A stretch of 64,000 bases of DNA. It comes from Schistocerca nitens (Eukaryota > Arthropoda > Insecta > Orthoptera > Acrididae). The stretch spans positions 1,055,248,432 through 1,055,312,431 of the forward strand of contig NC_064614.1 of NCBI RefSeq assembly GCF_023898315.1, read 5' to 3'. The translations under genes and the position numbers were made by a program. A model generated the notes under the pieces. It had not been told where the DNA came from, searched no databases, and saw only the letters and a list, made by a program, of their open reading frames with translations. Positions 9,671 to 19,769 of the stretch are shown one piece after another; positions within the stretch are counted from its first letter, which is position 1, and each line of letters begins with the position of its first letter.

Positions 9671-12600
9671 TCTGTTTTTTTTTAATGCAACATTTTGGTT
9701 TACTTGCAAATACATTATGGATTCAAGGTGGTTTCTGAGAGATACCAGATGATACAGTGGTTAGTTTATGTGACAGCTACACGACGTTATCACGACGCTA
9801 CTAATGAGTGACAGTTTACAATGTTGCTTTTGAGGTGTTTCTGTTTTATATTTGCACAGTTTTCTGAATTCTTCTGGAAAGTAAAACATGTTTTAGTATT
9901 TAACTTTTGTGGTATAGCAACAATGAGACAGCCTTTTCCGTGGCACAACAATACGTCACAGCACAGTACTTTCTTCATCACAACTATAAGCGTGATAACT
10001 AAGATATCTATACGCAAAGCATTTCACTTTTGTGTATCATCAGGTAAGTACATTGACTTCTGCAGAACTTAGCTTTCGGAGGACGATAACTACGAGACTT
10101 CCACAGAGATTATCTTACAACATGACGCACAGTTTAGCGCTACAGGACACGTATTTGAGTGATTAATTTTGTACTTAAAACATTTATTTTTAAAGATTTT
10201 TGAATTACAAAGAAAGTTTTCCGAGATACATTTCATTCCATTGATGTAATTTGTAACACCTGAGGGTATAATTACATTTATCCTCAGGGGGGTACACGCT
10301 TACTTTGTGTACCATGTGTTTGGCGAGCACAAGGAGCCCTAGCTAATATGGTATTTGCTTATACAACTTTACACATCGGTACCATATTTCTGTAACACAC
10401 AAATTACACAGCTATCTGATCATGTAACTGAGAGATAAACATTTTTTTACCACATCAATGACAGATGTTTACGCAATTACACAGTTGGATACATTCACAC
10501 TTATGAAATTGTATTTTGTCTGTACTTTGTAAACTGTTCATATTTTTCTGGAACCATTGTGATACTATGAGAGCTTTGAATGATGTATTTGGTATGAGAT
10601 CATGATTTTAAGGTACATTTGAGGTAGATGACACTATTGAAATGAGCAGAGAATATTTTTTAGGGTTTGAAATAATTGCAGAAAGCTACGACGTTTTTGA
10701 GATTTGACTGAGGTATTATGATGTTATTTTTACGACGACGATGTGTATTATGCTGCTGAGGTATGTTTATGGTCAAGAAGCTGATACTATATGAGGAATT
10801 TGATTATGCTACGTATATCATATGTTATGGTGAAATATTGAAGAAGCGTCGACGAATATTTATATGTGTAATAAGGTAAGGAGTAATGAATAGTGATTTA
10901 GGGACTCTGCTTTGTGGAAAAGGATGTTGGAAACCAAGAATCGTATTTTAGAATTATGAAATGTGTGTAAATGCGTGAATGTATCACAATGCCGACGAAA
11001 ATTTTTTTTGGACGCTGTTATATTTATAGGATTTTGTTTCTACAGATTTGTAATCCAAATTCTTGACCTGTGAAATATTTTTATATGAGTCACTGTAGCG
11101 AAAACTGCTGTCGTAAATATTCCAGGATGAGAGGTAAGTGACCGAGACGCAATTCGTTGTGAGCGGCCACCTGTGCCAGCCACCTGGAGAAACAGCCATT
11201 AGGTGGAGAAAAAAAAAAGGGGGGGCCATTATCCTCGCTTGACGTTCCTTTGTAGAAAGCATCGCAACATTTCACGGCTATTGTCGTGCTAGTTGAGAGA
11301 AATGCCATATGGCGACAGAAATGCCTAATGAAATGACGAGAAATATTTTTATGTCTATACACCTGATTATGACTACTGTCTCTCTAGTTGAGAGATTTTT
11401 CTACTAACTTATGAAATACCTCATGACTACTGAATGATATTTTTATGCTTTGCTTTGTACATAGTTGCTTATTTCATTTAATATCTAGTTTCTAGCTGCA
11501 CTGCAGCACTGGTTAAAATAAAATTTTATAGATGTACTAATTTAAATATTTTCTGTCTACAGATCTATTAAATAATAATTTTGTAATCCACATTCTTAAA
11601 AAAAAAAAAAAGGAGCACTTGGAAAGGAAAGAACAATAAGAAGGGACTAATCACAGGAACTGCATACATAATTTTCTTTTCTAGTACTTAGTAATTTTTT
11701 TGTAGAATTAGTTTTTGTGGTGCACCACTTTAATTACTTAGACATTAAGATGTGATTATACATTTCCCTTATCTGCATTGTTATCTTTAGTGTACTATTT
11801 TTTCTGCTTGAGCTATGTCATGTTTAGGTATCAGTTGCTGCTGTTTGCCAGGCATAGTGTTATTGAATTTGACTTTGTATTATTCTGTTAAGCCAGTTTT
11901 ACTAATGATTTCTTGTTATTATTTGTTGCACATTGCCTTAGATTAGTTGTAATATTACAATTGCTTTGCTAATTTCTTAATGCTGCTTGCTTCGCAAATC
12001 TGCGTTTTTTTATTGTCGTTTATATTAATTGTGTTATGTGCTGCTGCATTGCCTCGTCCCTTAGTTTAGCATCTGAGCTCAGTAGATTTAAGTTAGCTTA
12101 AGAGGGGGTAGACTATATAAGAAACTAACTATGATGAATTGGAAGCAATGCATTGACAAGGTATATAAAAAAAAGATTTGGGCCTAAATGAGTATTGTAC
12201 AATGAGCCATATTTATTTTGAAAGACTTATGGTTGGAATACAGAAAAGAGGTACAGATAGGACTTTTTGGGAATGATGAACACAGGGAGATCTCCAAGAA
12301 CAAAAAAGATTTTGTTCGCACAATACTGCAGTACCAAAAGTTACACTGAAAACGAACCCTATCCATTCCTTTTGTGTCAGCCCTCTATGTGTTTGTGTAC
12401 CCTTGTGTATTTGTGTTTTTCCTGTCTTTATGTGTTTAGCTGATTAGAGCTATGTTGTAGAATTTTTCTAATACTATGTTATTTACTTGGTAAATTCTGT
12501 TTTGTTGCTCATATGTGGAGGTGATGTTTCAAAAGTTATTCTGATCTTTATGTAAGTACTTATGTCATTATTTTTGTAACACTGATGTATATGTTTATTT

Positions 12601-12994
12601 CTATTCTTTTGTAAAGCCCCTATTACTACGAATGTTATCTCTACAATTATGTTTTTAATGATGTTTTCTGTACCCTTGTAATTGTATTCTTATGTTATAA
12701 AATTGTAATTGACACCAGGTCATCAAATTAAGTAACTTGTAAGTTACATTTCACTGCACACGTTTCTGTTGGTCATAGTATATGGACAATATGTGAGAAG
12801 TAGGGAGTGATAGTGTTTGCATGTGATTTAATGATTCAGCAAGGGACTGGATAACAGCATTGCTGGTTCTGAGGACAATTCCAAAAGCTTTGTGAGTGCA
12901 CAAGTGGTGGTTATGGACTTGCTACATTATCCGCAAGACTCTTCGATGGTGATTGTGCACCTGCACAGTCACAACAGATGGTTGCTGGCCATCT

Positions 12995-13264
12995 CTACAA
13001 GGACTACAGTGGGTCTGCACCTCTGGTGGCCCACCAGTACCGTCATTTCTACAAGGACTACAGTGGGTCTGCACCTCTGGTGGCCCACCAATACCATTAT
13101 TTCTACAAGGACTACAGTGGGTCTACATCTTTGATGATCCATCAATACCATTATTTCTACAAGGACTGCAGTGGGTCTGCGCCTCTGGTGGCCCACCAAT
13201 ACCATAATCTCTACCAGGACTACAGTGGGTCTGCTCTGTGATGACCTACCAAACGATATTCTTC
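12995..13264 (+). repeat. 54-bp minisatellite, about five units
   Basis: Units begin with ctacaaggac or a close variant at 12995, 13049, 13103, 13157 and 13211, exactly 54 bases apart, each containing cagtgggtctg and a cctctggtggcccacca-type core. A sixth, decayed unit may follow. Because 54 is a multiple of three, several frames stay open through it. This open reading is a by-product of the repeat rather than evidence for a protein. Confidence 0.9.
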
Positions 13265-13610
13265 AAAACTTCGATAGACTACGCTGTGGGTTTGCTCTGT
13301 TGTGGCCCATTACGTGTCAGCATGTCAAGAGTCAGCACTGTCTTTCCGTTGGAAGGACAACGATACTTCTTCAAGACTGCATGGAAATCCACTACGTCTA
13401 TGTGCATTTTCTTTTACTGCTCAGACTTTGAGAAAAACACTGCAATGTGATGAATGATCAGGACTGTCTTTATGGACTGTGAGAAAATTTTAGCTTTTGA
13501 CCAACATTGTATCAATAAGTGTGTGCATTTGATTTCTTAGTTATTGTAATTATGAAAAATTTTTTCAAATCTGTATTGGGCACTGCCCAACCCAATTTGT
13601 AAAATTTTTT

Positions 13611-13629
13611 GTGGGGAGCATGGGGCCTA
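13611..13629 (+). promoter_or_regulatory. polypurine tract of Gypsy element 1
   Basis: A G-rich stretch, gtggggagcatggggccta, lies immediately before the 3' LTR, where plus-strand DNA priming occurs in LTR elements. It is interrupted by pyrimidines, so only the placement and purine bias support the call. Confidence 0.5.
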
Positions 13630-14198
13630 TGTAAGTAGGCTGTTTAGGTTTTTTTATTGATAACGCCACCTCAGTATGAAAATCACCGGCTGTGCCGTGT
13701 GCAGTCTGTGGCTGCTTTGCATTGTTGTAATACTCAACCATTGTAGTGTTAGGCAGCTGGCTGTGAACAGCGCGTAGCGCTGGGCAGTTGGAGGTGTGCC
13801 GCCAGCAGTGGTGGATGTGGGGAGAGAGATGGCGCAGTTTTGTAATTTGTCATGATATCAAGGTAAATACATTGTTTGTTCTCTATTAATATCTTTCATT
13901 TGCTAACTAACCCTATCAGTAGTTAGTGCCTTCCATAGTTTGAATCTTTTATTTAGCTGGCAGTAGTGGCGCTCGCTGTATTGCAGTAGCTTGAGCAGCG
14001 AAGATTTTTGGTGAGGTAAGTGATTTGTGAGACGTATAGTTTAATGTTAGTCAGGGCCATTCTCTTGTAGAGAATTTTGAAAGTCAGATTGCGTTGCGCT
14101 AACAAAATATTGTGTGTTGAAAGTCAGATTGCGTTGCGCTATAAATATTTTGTGTCAGTTTAAGCACAGTTGTAAAATTGTTCAAAGGGGACGTTTCA
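13630..14198 (+). repeat. 3' LTR of Gypsy element 1
   Basis: 569 bp, same ends as the 5' LTR, with one visible substitution. It would supply the polyadenylation signals. It is followed by the right ATAT target duplication. Confidence 0.93.
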
Positions 14199-14202
14199 AT
14201 AT

Positions 14203-14944
14203 TCTGTTTCCCACGGTTTGTGAAAAATGTATCATTCATAAATAAAATCTTGTGTAGAAACACTCAGGCACTTATCAGTTTGGCAGATAGAGTGTGGAGA
14301 AGTGTACTATGCGCTGTAATGTAGTATTCTCTGAAACTCCTTTAGCTGATCCCCCTCGTCCTTTCAAGATGCTTCGTAGTTACTCGTATATTGCGAGTTA
14401 CGGCGTGATATCGAAAAGATGAAATGCGCTGAATATAATGTTCACAGAGCACTCATTATGCTGATCCCACTCTCGCATGTGGACTGTGTGTTATCGCTGC
14501 AAAAATATTAGCTTCATTTATGTCATTAGTCAAGCTTTTTTTCGCTGGCACCTTCTATTACTCACACTTCCAGTTTCTTCAAATTTTGTTGTGGTGTTGG
14601 CAAAGACAGATGGTACAGACTTATTTTGTAGTAAATTTCGTATCTAGCACACTCTCAAATCACCTACAAATGTGATCACGTGTTCTTCGTACAATAATGT
14701 ATAGCTATTGAGAATAAGAAAAATTAAATTGTTTGCTATCCTCTCTGGTGTTGCAATTTCAATGACTTGCAGTGAAAATGGATTTATCTGCGATCACGCG
14801 ATGTATTTGTAATATGTACTGATACACACAAACCTTGCTTGTGAATCGTCTGTCTGTTGCTGAGAACCATATACAAACTCCTACAGTAATTCCTGAGATT
14901 AGCCTTCACATACAGACAGTAAAATGTGTTGGGAAGATTTAATG
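14203..14944. other. no recognisable feature
   Basis: AT-rich sequence between the Gypsy element and the Tc1-like element. It has no supportable coding or repeat feature. Confidence 0.5.
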
Positions 14945-14946
14945 TA

Positions 14947-16334
14947 CACTCCTGGAAATGGAAAAAGGAACACATTGACACCGGTGTGTCAGACCCACCA
15001 TACTTGCTCCGGACACTGCGAGAGGGCTGTACAAGCAATGATCACACGCACGGCACAGCGGACACACCAGGACCCGCGGTGTTGGCCGTCGAATGGCGCT
15101 AGCTGCGCAGCATTTGTGCACCGCCGCCGTCAGTGTCAGCCAGTTTGCCGTGGCATACGGAGCTCCATCGCAGTCTTTAACACTGGTAGCATGCCGCGAC
15201 AGCGTGGACGTGAACCGTATGTGCAGTTGACGGACTTTGAGCGAGGGCGTATAGTGGGCATGCGGGAGGCCGGGTGGACGTACCGCCGAATTGCTCAACA
15301 CGTGGGACGTGAGGTCTCCACAGTACATCGATGTTGTCGCCAGTGGTCGGCGGAAGGTGCACGTGCCCGTCGACCTGGGACCGGACCGCAGCGACGCACG
15401 GATGCACGCCAAGACCGTAGGATCCTACGCAGTGCCGTAGGGGACCGCACCGCCACTTCCCAGCGAGGACCATTCGCAACCGTCTCCATGAAGCTGGGCT
15501 ACGGTCCCGCACACCGTTAGGCCGTCTTCCGCTCACGCCCCAACGTCGTGCAGCCCGCCTCCAGTGGTGTCGCGACAGGCGTGAATGGAGGGACGAATGG
15601 AGACGTGTCGTCTTCAGCGATGAGAGTCGCTTCTGCCTTGGTGCCAATGATGGTCGTATGCGTGTTTGGCGCCGTGCAGGTGAGCGCCACAATCAGGACT
15701 GCATACGACCGAGGCACACAGGGCCAACACCCGGCATCATGGTGTGGGGAGCGATCTCCTACACTGGCCGTACACCACTGGTGATCGTCGAGGGGACACT
15801 GAATAGTGCACGGTACATCCAAACCGTCATCGAACCCATCGTTCTACCATTCCTAGACCGGCAAGGGAACTTGCTGTTCCAACAGGACAATACACGTCCG
15901 CATGTATCCCGTGCCACCCAACGTGCTCTAGAAGGTGTAAGTCAACTACCCTGGCCAGCAAGATCTCCGGATCTGTCCCCCATTGAGCATGTTTGGGACT
16001 GGGTGAAGCGTCGTCTCACGTGGTCTGCACGTCCAGCACGAACGCTGGTCCAACTGAGGCGCCAAGTGGAAATGGCATGGCAAGCCGTTCCACAGGACTA
16101 CATCCAGCATCTCTACGATCGTCTCCATGGGAGAATAGCAGCCTGCATTGCTGCGAAAGGTGGATATACACTGTACTAGTGCCGACATTGTGCATGCTCT
16201 GTTGCCTGTGTCTATGTGCCTGTGGTTCTGTCAGGGTGATCATGTGATGTATCTGACCCCAGGAATGTGTCAATAAAGTTTCCCCTTCCTGGGACAATGA
16301 ATTCACGGTGTTCTTATTTCAATTTCCAGGAGTG
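14947..16334 (+). mobile_element. Tc1-like DNA transposon, full length
   Basis: 1388 bp bounded by imperfect inverted repeats of about 28 bp (left cactcctggaaatgg..., right ...aatttccaggagtg), each beside a TA (14945-14946 and 16335-16336), the usual Tc1/mariner target duplication. It carries a frameshifted transposase. GC content is clearly higher than in the surrounding AT-rich sequence. Confidence 0.9.
15191..16179 (+). pseudogene. Tc1-like transposase with DD32E spacing, one frameshift
   Basis: I start it at the ATG at 15191 (MPRQRGREPYVQLTDFERG). Next come a paired-type helix-turn-helix region (RRIAQHVGREVSTVHR) and an Arg-rich GRPR-like linker (RARRPGTGPQRR), then the catalytic domain: Asp in VVFSDESRF, Asp in FQQDNTRPH and Glu in DLSPIEHVW. 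I count 32 residues between the second Asp and the Glu, two fewer than the usual 34 of Tc1. The first part is in frame 2. A shift at about 15455-15475 moves it to frame 1, which then stays open to the TAG at 16177-16179. The product would otherwise be about 330 residues, normal for the family. Confidence 0.85.
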
Positions 16335-16336
16335 TA

Positions 16337-16774
16337 TAATAGGTATAGGTTTCAGGTTTCTCTTCGTTTACTCGACGACCCACGCCTGTTTTTCATCATA
16401 CCGACATATTCCTCTCTTTGACGATACTACATTTAAACTTTTTCCATATTCTTATTTGTAGTTGTCGTATCTTCTACTTTTCATGTGAATAATAAAATTG
16501 CATGGGTTTATTAACAACAGAGTACACACAAATTTTCTCATTGAACCGTATGACAGAGTTGTTTTTCTTTTCGGGATAGTATTTTGCGTGTGGCATCAGG
16601 AATGTTGGATTGAAATTCATCTCGGCGCTTTTAATGATGTATGAAAAGTTTTTCTTATCCATTTCCACATATTGTTTTTGTCTCGACATGGTAAACCTCT
16701 GGATTAGAGTGCACTGCAGATCGCTTATGTTCCGTTGCCTGATTCTGTGAAGTGTTTCGCTGGCAGCCGTTACA
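16337..16774. other. no recognisable feature
   Basis: AT-rich sequence between the Tc1-like element and a SINE. Only short frames without motifs. Confidence 0.5.
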
Positions 16775-16993
16775 TTACTGACCGAGTGGTCAGTGCGACA
16801 GAATGTCAATCCTAAGGAGCCGGGTTCGATTCCCGGCTGGGTCGGAGATTTTCTCCGCCTAGGAACTGGGTGTTGTCTCGTCCTAATCATCATCATTTCA
16901 GCCCCATCGACGCACAAGTCGCCGAAGTGGCGTCAGATCGAAAGACTTGCACCCGGCGAACGGTCTACCCGACGGGAGGCCCTAGCCACACTA

Positions 16994-16995
<2 letters not shown>
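16775..16995 (+). mobile_element. tRNA-derived SINE, family with cacccggcgaacgg body
   Basis: Pol III promoter-like boxes are visible: A-box region gaccgagtggtcagtgcg and a near-perfect B box, gggttcgattccc. The body includes gattttctccgcc, aactgggtgttgt and catcatcatttcagcccc, and ends in cgacgggaggccctagccac. I recognise this as a common orthopteran SINE. A (GT)n array follows directly, probably grown from the SINE tail. Confidence 0.8.
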
Positions 16996-17035
<40 letters not shown>

Positions 17036-17044
17036 TGTGTGTGT
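16996..17044. repeat. (GT)n microsatellite
   Basis: About 24 GT units with one interruption (gtgagtg), directly after a SINE. Confidence 0.95.
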
Positions 17045-17702
17045 TCCGTTTCTTATGAATTTCTGTGCTGATACTGTAGTGCTCGAGTTTTTACAGTATA
17101 TCACATTATACTTGAGTAAGGCATTTGCGTATTTAATACAGGGAATTACAGTACCTTAAATTGCATTGGAGTGCAGATTCTACAAATTATGTAAGAATGA
17201 TTTCGAGAGCCAGCCACAAGAACATAGTCATATTAGTGACAGTGACAAACATTTATTTTTATAAACAAAGGTATTTTTGAACCATGTTGCTACAAATATA
17301 AACCACAAATCACTGTTATGAGTGAAACGGAAATACTAACTTGTCCATTGTCATGACGAGATTGTCAGCATCATTCCCATGGAATTTCAACGCGGTTGCT
17401 AAGGGACAAGCGGACCTGACCGGCAGGCTTTGATGTGGGAGCTGTGTGAATTTTACTGGGCGATGGTCGAGCTGTTGTCGGCGAAGCCGACGGCACGCCG
17501 GGGCAACTGGCGTGTCGTGACGGCGGTGTGCGGTCGGCGGGCAAGGCGTGCGTTCCACAGCGGCCGGAGTTAAACGTCCAGCGCTGGCGGCGAGTCGGGC
17601 GGCGCTCAAGAGCCGAGTGTCCTCTCTCGTCTCTTCTCGGGAAGAAAGACTCTCCTTTGTCGTTTCGATGACAAGTGATTTTTTTCACTTCTCGAAGACA
17701 AG
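17045..17702. other. unrecognised sequence with a GC-rich block
   Basis: The first 350 bases are AT-rich. From about 17395 to 17640 the composition changes sharply to GC-rich with many CpG dinucleotides (for example gtcggcgaagccgacggc). Reverse-strand frames run through it but have the Arg/Pro/Ala-rich content of a chance GC frame. It could be a CpG island, an exon of an unknown gene, or a GC-rich repeat. Confidence 0.45.
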
Positions 17703-17704
17703 TA

Positions 17705-19043
17705 CGAGGGGCTTTCAATAAGTAATGCAACACTTTTCTTCTCGGCCAGTTCCGGTTGAAAGTATGCAGGATTTGTTGTGAAACATCTTGGAATACTTCG
17801 ACTTCAGCTCCTATAGTTTCATGAAGTTCCGATAGGTGGCGGTTCTGTGCGTAGTCTTCAAAATGGAGGTGCTCTCCAATTAGAGAGCTGTCACTGAATT
17901 TGCTTTGGCCGAAAACCGGAGCATTGCTCATGTTCATAGGCGCTTGTAGAATGTCTAAACAAAAGCACGGTGAGTCGTTGGCCGAGGTCTTGCAAATCTA
18001 TCCGATTTCCTGCATGCTGGCCACTTGCACACAGCTGCTGGAGCGTGTGGACACGTTCGTTCAAGATGATCGACGGATCACATTCAGACACATCGCTGCA
18101 CAACTTGACCTCCCTATTCGTGGCGCTGACACACCATTTGGGGTACTCAAAGGCGTGTGCCCTCTGGATTCCTCGCCGCCTAACACAAGATCACAAAGAC
18201 CAACGAAGGTTAATCTGTGCTGAATTACTTGGGCGTTACGAGGTTGATGGTTTTGTCGAACATCGTCACAGGCGATGAAACACTGGTTCATCAATCCGAA
18301 CCGGAAGTCTGCTTTGGTGGCCGAGCGGTTCTAGGCGCTACAGTCTGGAACCGCGCGACCGCTACGGTAGCAGGTTCGAATCCTGCCTTGGGCATGGATG
18401 TGTGTGATGTCCTTAGGTTAGTTAGGTTTAAGTAGTTCTAAGTTCTAGGGGACTAATGACCTCAGAAGTTGAGTCCCATAGTGCTCAGAGCCATTTTTTT
18501 GGAACCGGAAACAAAACGATAGTGCATGGAAATGCAACATAGCACGCCTTCTCTGAGGAAAAAGTTCAAAGCCGCATCCTCAACCACTAAAGTCATTGCG
18601 AATATCTGTATGGTGCAACGATCAGCTTGGAAGTGTATTGTTCCTACCCTCCGGAAATGCGAAACGACTTCAGCGTGTTCGTAGCCATCATAACGCATGC
18701 GAACTTGTTACTCTCCATAACAACGCAAGGCATCTTATAAGCCTGCGCACTCCCTCCAAACCCACAATATTTCATTGAGCTTTTGTGGATAAAGGAGAGG
18801 TCATTAATGGAGCAAGGTGGTGGCGCCGACTTCGACCTGTAGAATGGTACCATGTGAGTATCCAGGCATTTCCAGTAAGGTGGCGTAAGGTCGTCGCATT
18901 GGACGGAGGTTACGTTAAAAAGGAGGGTTTTGTAGCTAGAAGAGTAGAGAGTAGAAACGTGCACTGGAATTCTGAATAACACCTACTTTCGAAAAAAAAA
19001 GCAAGAAACAAAAAGTACTGCATCACTTGTTAAACGCCCCACG
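17705..19043 (+). mobile_element. old mariner (DD34D) element, decayed, split by a SINE
   Basis: Diverged copy of the intact mariner at 58793-60132, in the opposite orientation. The left terminal repeat starts at 17705 after a TA, and the right one ends at 19043 before a TA. Recognisable transposase pieces in different frames include DDRRITFRHIAAQLDL, LSNIVTGDETLVHQSEPE, KRLQRVRSHHN, LHNNARHLISLRT and the C-terminal PVEWYHVSIQAFPVRWRK. Several frameshifts and stops make it inactive. The SINE at 18307-18501 interrupts the sequence encoding the FEPETKR region. Confidence 0.88.
18307..18501 (+). mobile_element. tRNA-derived SINE inserted in mariner, 9-bp target duplication
   Basis: gaaccggaa occurs at 18298-18306 and again at 18502-18510. 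Joining across it restores the mariner reading at that point. The SINE has an A-box-like ggtggccgagcgg, B box ggttcgaatcc, the ggttagttaggtttaag body and the ctcagagccattt tail with a short T run. This fixes the order of events: mariner first, SINE later. Confidence 0.93.
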
Positions 19044-19045
19044 TA

Positions 19046-19475
19046 CCCTTCCATGACCATCTCTCTGAGTTCGCCAGAGCTTTGTCCGTTGATGTGGCCA
19101 GACACACTCGATGCCTACCTAATGTTCCTATTCTGGCCAATCTAATTATTGTTCACCATCCTTGTGAAATATGTTTCGCCAATTCTCATGTCTGGAATTC
19201 TTTTACTGCACTAACAGCACATCTCCAGTTAACAACGGATGCCATGTCTCCTGTCGAAAAATCCTGTTCCTCGCGATGCACCTGCTAACGTCTAATTTCA
19301 CTGCATCTTGACAGTTCAGTGCTCGGTTGGCGACCTTTCCCATAACTGCAAACGCAGACGTTAAAAAGGCACTCATAGAAAATGATTTTTTCCCCTCTCA
19401 GAATACTGAAAATGGCTTAAATCCCGTCTGACGATATGCGTCGGCACCCCTTTGTCACTTCTCAACACTAGGGAG
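19046..19475. other. no recognisable feature
   Basis: Sequence between the mariner and the foldback element. It contains only short frames without motifs. Confidence 0.5.
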
Positions 19476-19769
19476 AATCCAGAATGAGATTTTCACTCTG
19501 CAGTGGAGTGTGCGCTGATATGAAACTTCCTGGCAGATTAAAACTGTGTGCCGGACCGATACTCGGACTCGGGACCTTTGCTTTACACGGGTAAGTGCTC
19601 TACCAACTGAGCTACCCAAGCACGACTCGCGCCCCGCCGTCACAGCTTTACTTCTGCCTGTATCTCGTCTCCTACCTTCCAAATTTTACAGAAGCTCTCC
19701 TGCGAAACCTTCGGGTCCCGAGTTCGAGTCTCGGTCCGGCACACAGTTTTAATCTCCCAGGAAGTTTCA
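19476..19769. mobile_element. foldback element with two tRNA-like arms
   Basis: Arms at 19521-19576 and 19714-19769 are near-perfect inverted repeats of 56 bp (one difference, cagatt against gagatt, near the ends and a few near the inner part). Each arm holds a B-box-like core (reverse-strand ggtcccgagtccgag on the left, ggtcccgagttcgag on the right). On the reverse strand the left half also has an A-box, tagctcagttggtagagc, so it reads like a full tRNA. The outer part, atgagattttcactctgcag at about 19482-19503, belongs to the same element. I recognise this as a repeated orthopteran sequence. How it moves is not evident. Confidence 0.75.

Larger units (their letters stand above)
9671..13629 (+). 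other. unusually long 3' non-coding region of Gypsy element 1
   Basis: Nearly 4 kb between pol and the 3' LTR, with no frame longer than about 90 codons and no envelope-like features (no long frame with signal peptide and membrane anchor). It is AT-rich. It has internal A/G runs near 11198-11224 and 11599-11616, a hairpin-forming ttgggcactgcccaa near 13576, and the 54-bp minisatellite listed separately. A good 5' splice-site match, cag|gtaagt, lies near 10041-10049. The role is unknown. It may be the remains of a lost third gene, acquired sequence, or a functional untranslated region. Confidence 0.8.
3145..14198 (+). mobile_element. Ty3/Gypsy LTR retrotransposon 1, complete and young
   Basis: An 11.05-kb element with two 569-bp LTRs (TG...CA ends) and a 4-bp target duplication, ATAT, at 3141-3144 and 14199-14202. 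The order is LTR, primer-binding site, gag, in-frame UGA, pol (protease, reverse transcriptase, RNase H, integrase), a 3.96-kb non-coding 3' region, polypurine tract, LTR. Protease-RT-RNase H-integrase order places it in Ty3/Gypsy. There is no envelope gene. I found only one difference between the LTRs, so insertion was recent, and all catalytic motifs are intact. It could be autonomous if the gag-pol stop is normally read through or pol is separately initiated. Confidence 0.93.

Noticed and set aside
9821..10072. Hydrophobic 83-codon frame after pol, considered as envelope remnant
   Set aside because: Much too short, no cleavage site, no signal peptide plus anchor layout. AT-rich sequence produces Phe/Leu-rich frames by chance.
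12892..13241. Overlapping open frames in three plus frames and one minus frame
   Set aside because: All arise from the 54-bp minisatellite, whose length is a multiple of three. There is no independent coding evidence.
17371..17937. Reverse-strand frame of 188 codons
   Set aside because: Its first half is antisense to the mariner leader and its second half crosses the GC-rich block, giving Arg/Pro/Ala-rich chance sequence with no motif.
19560..19630. Genuine reverse-strand tRNA gene with good A and B boxes
   Set aside because: It lies inside a foldback repeat with a second opposed B box, and the anticodon arm does not read as a normal tRNA.
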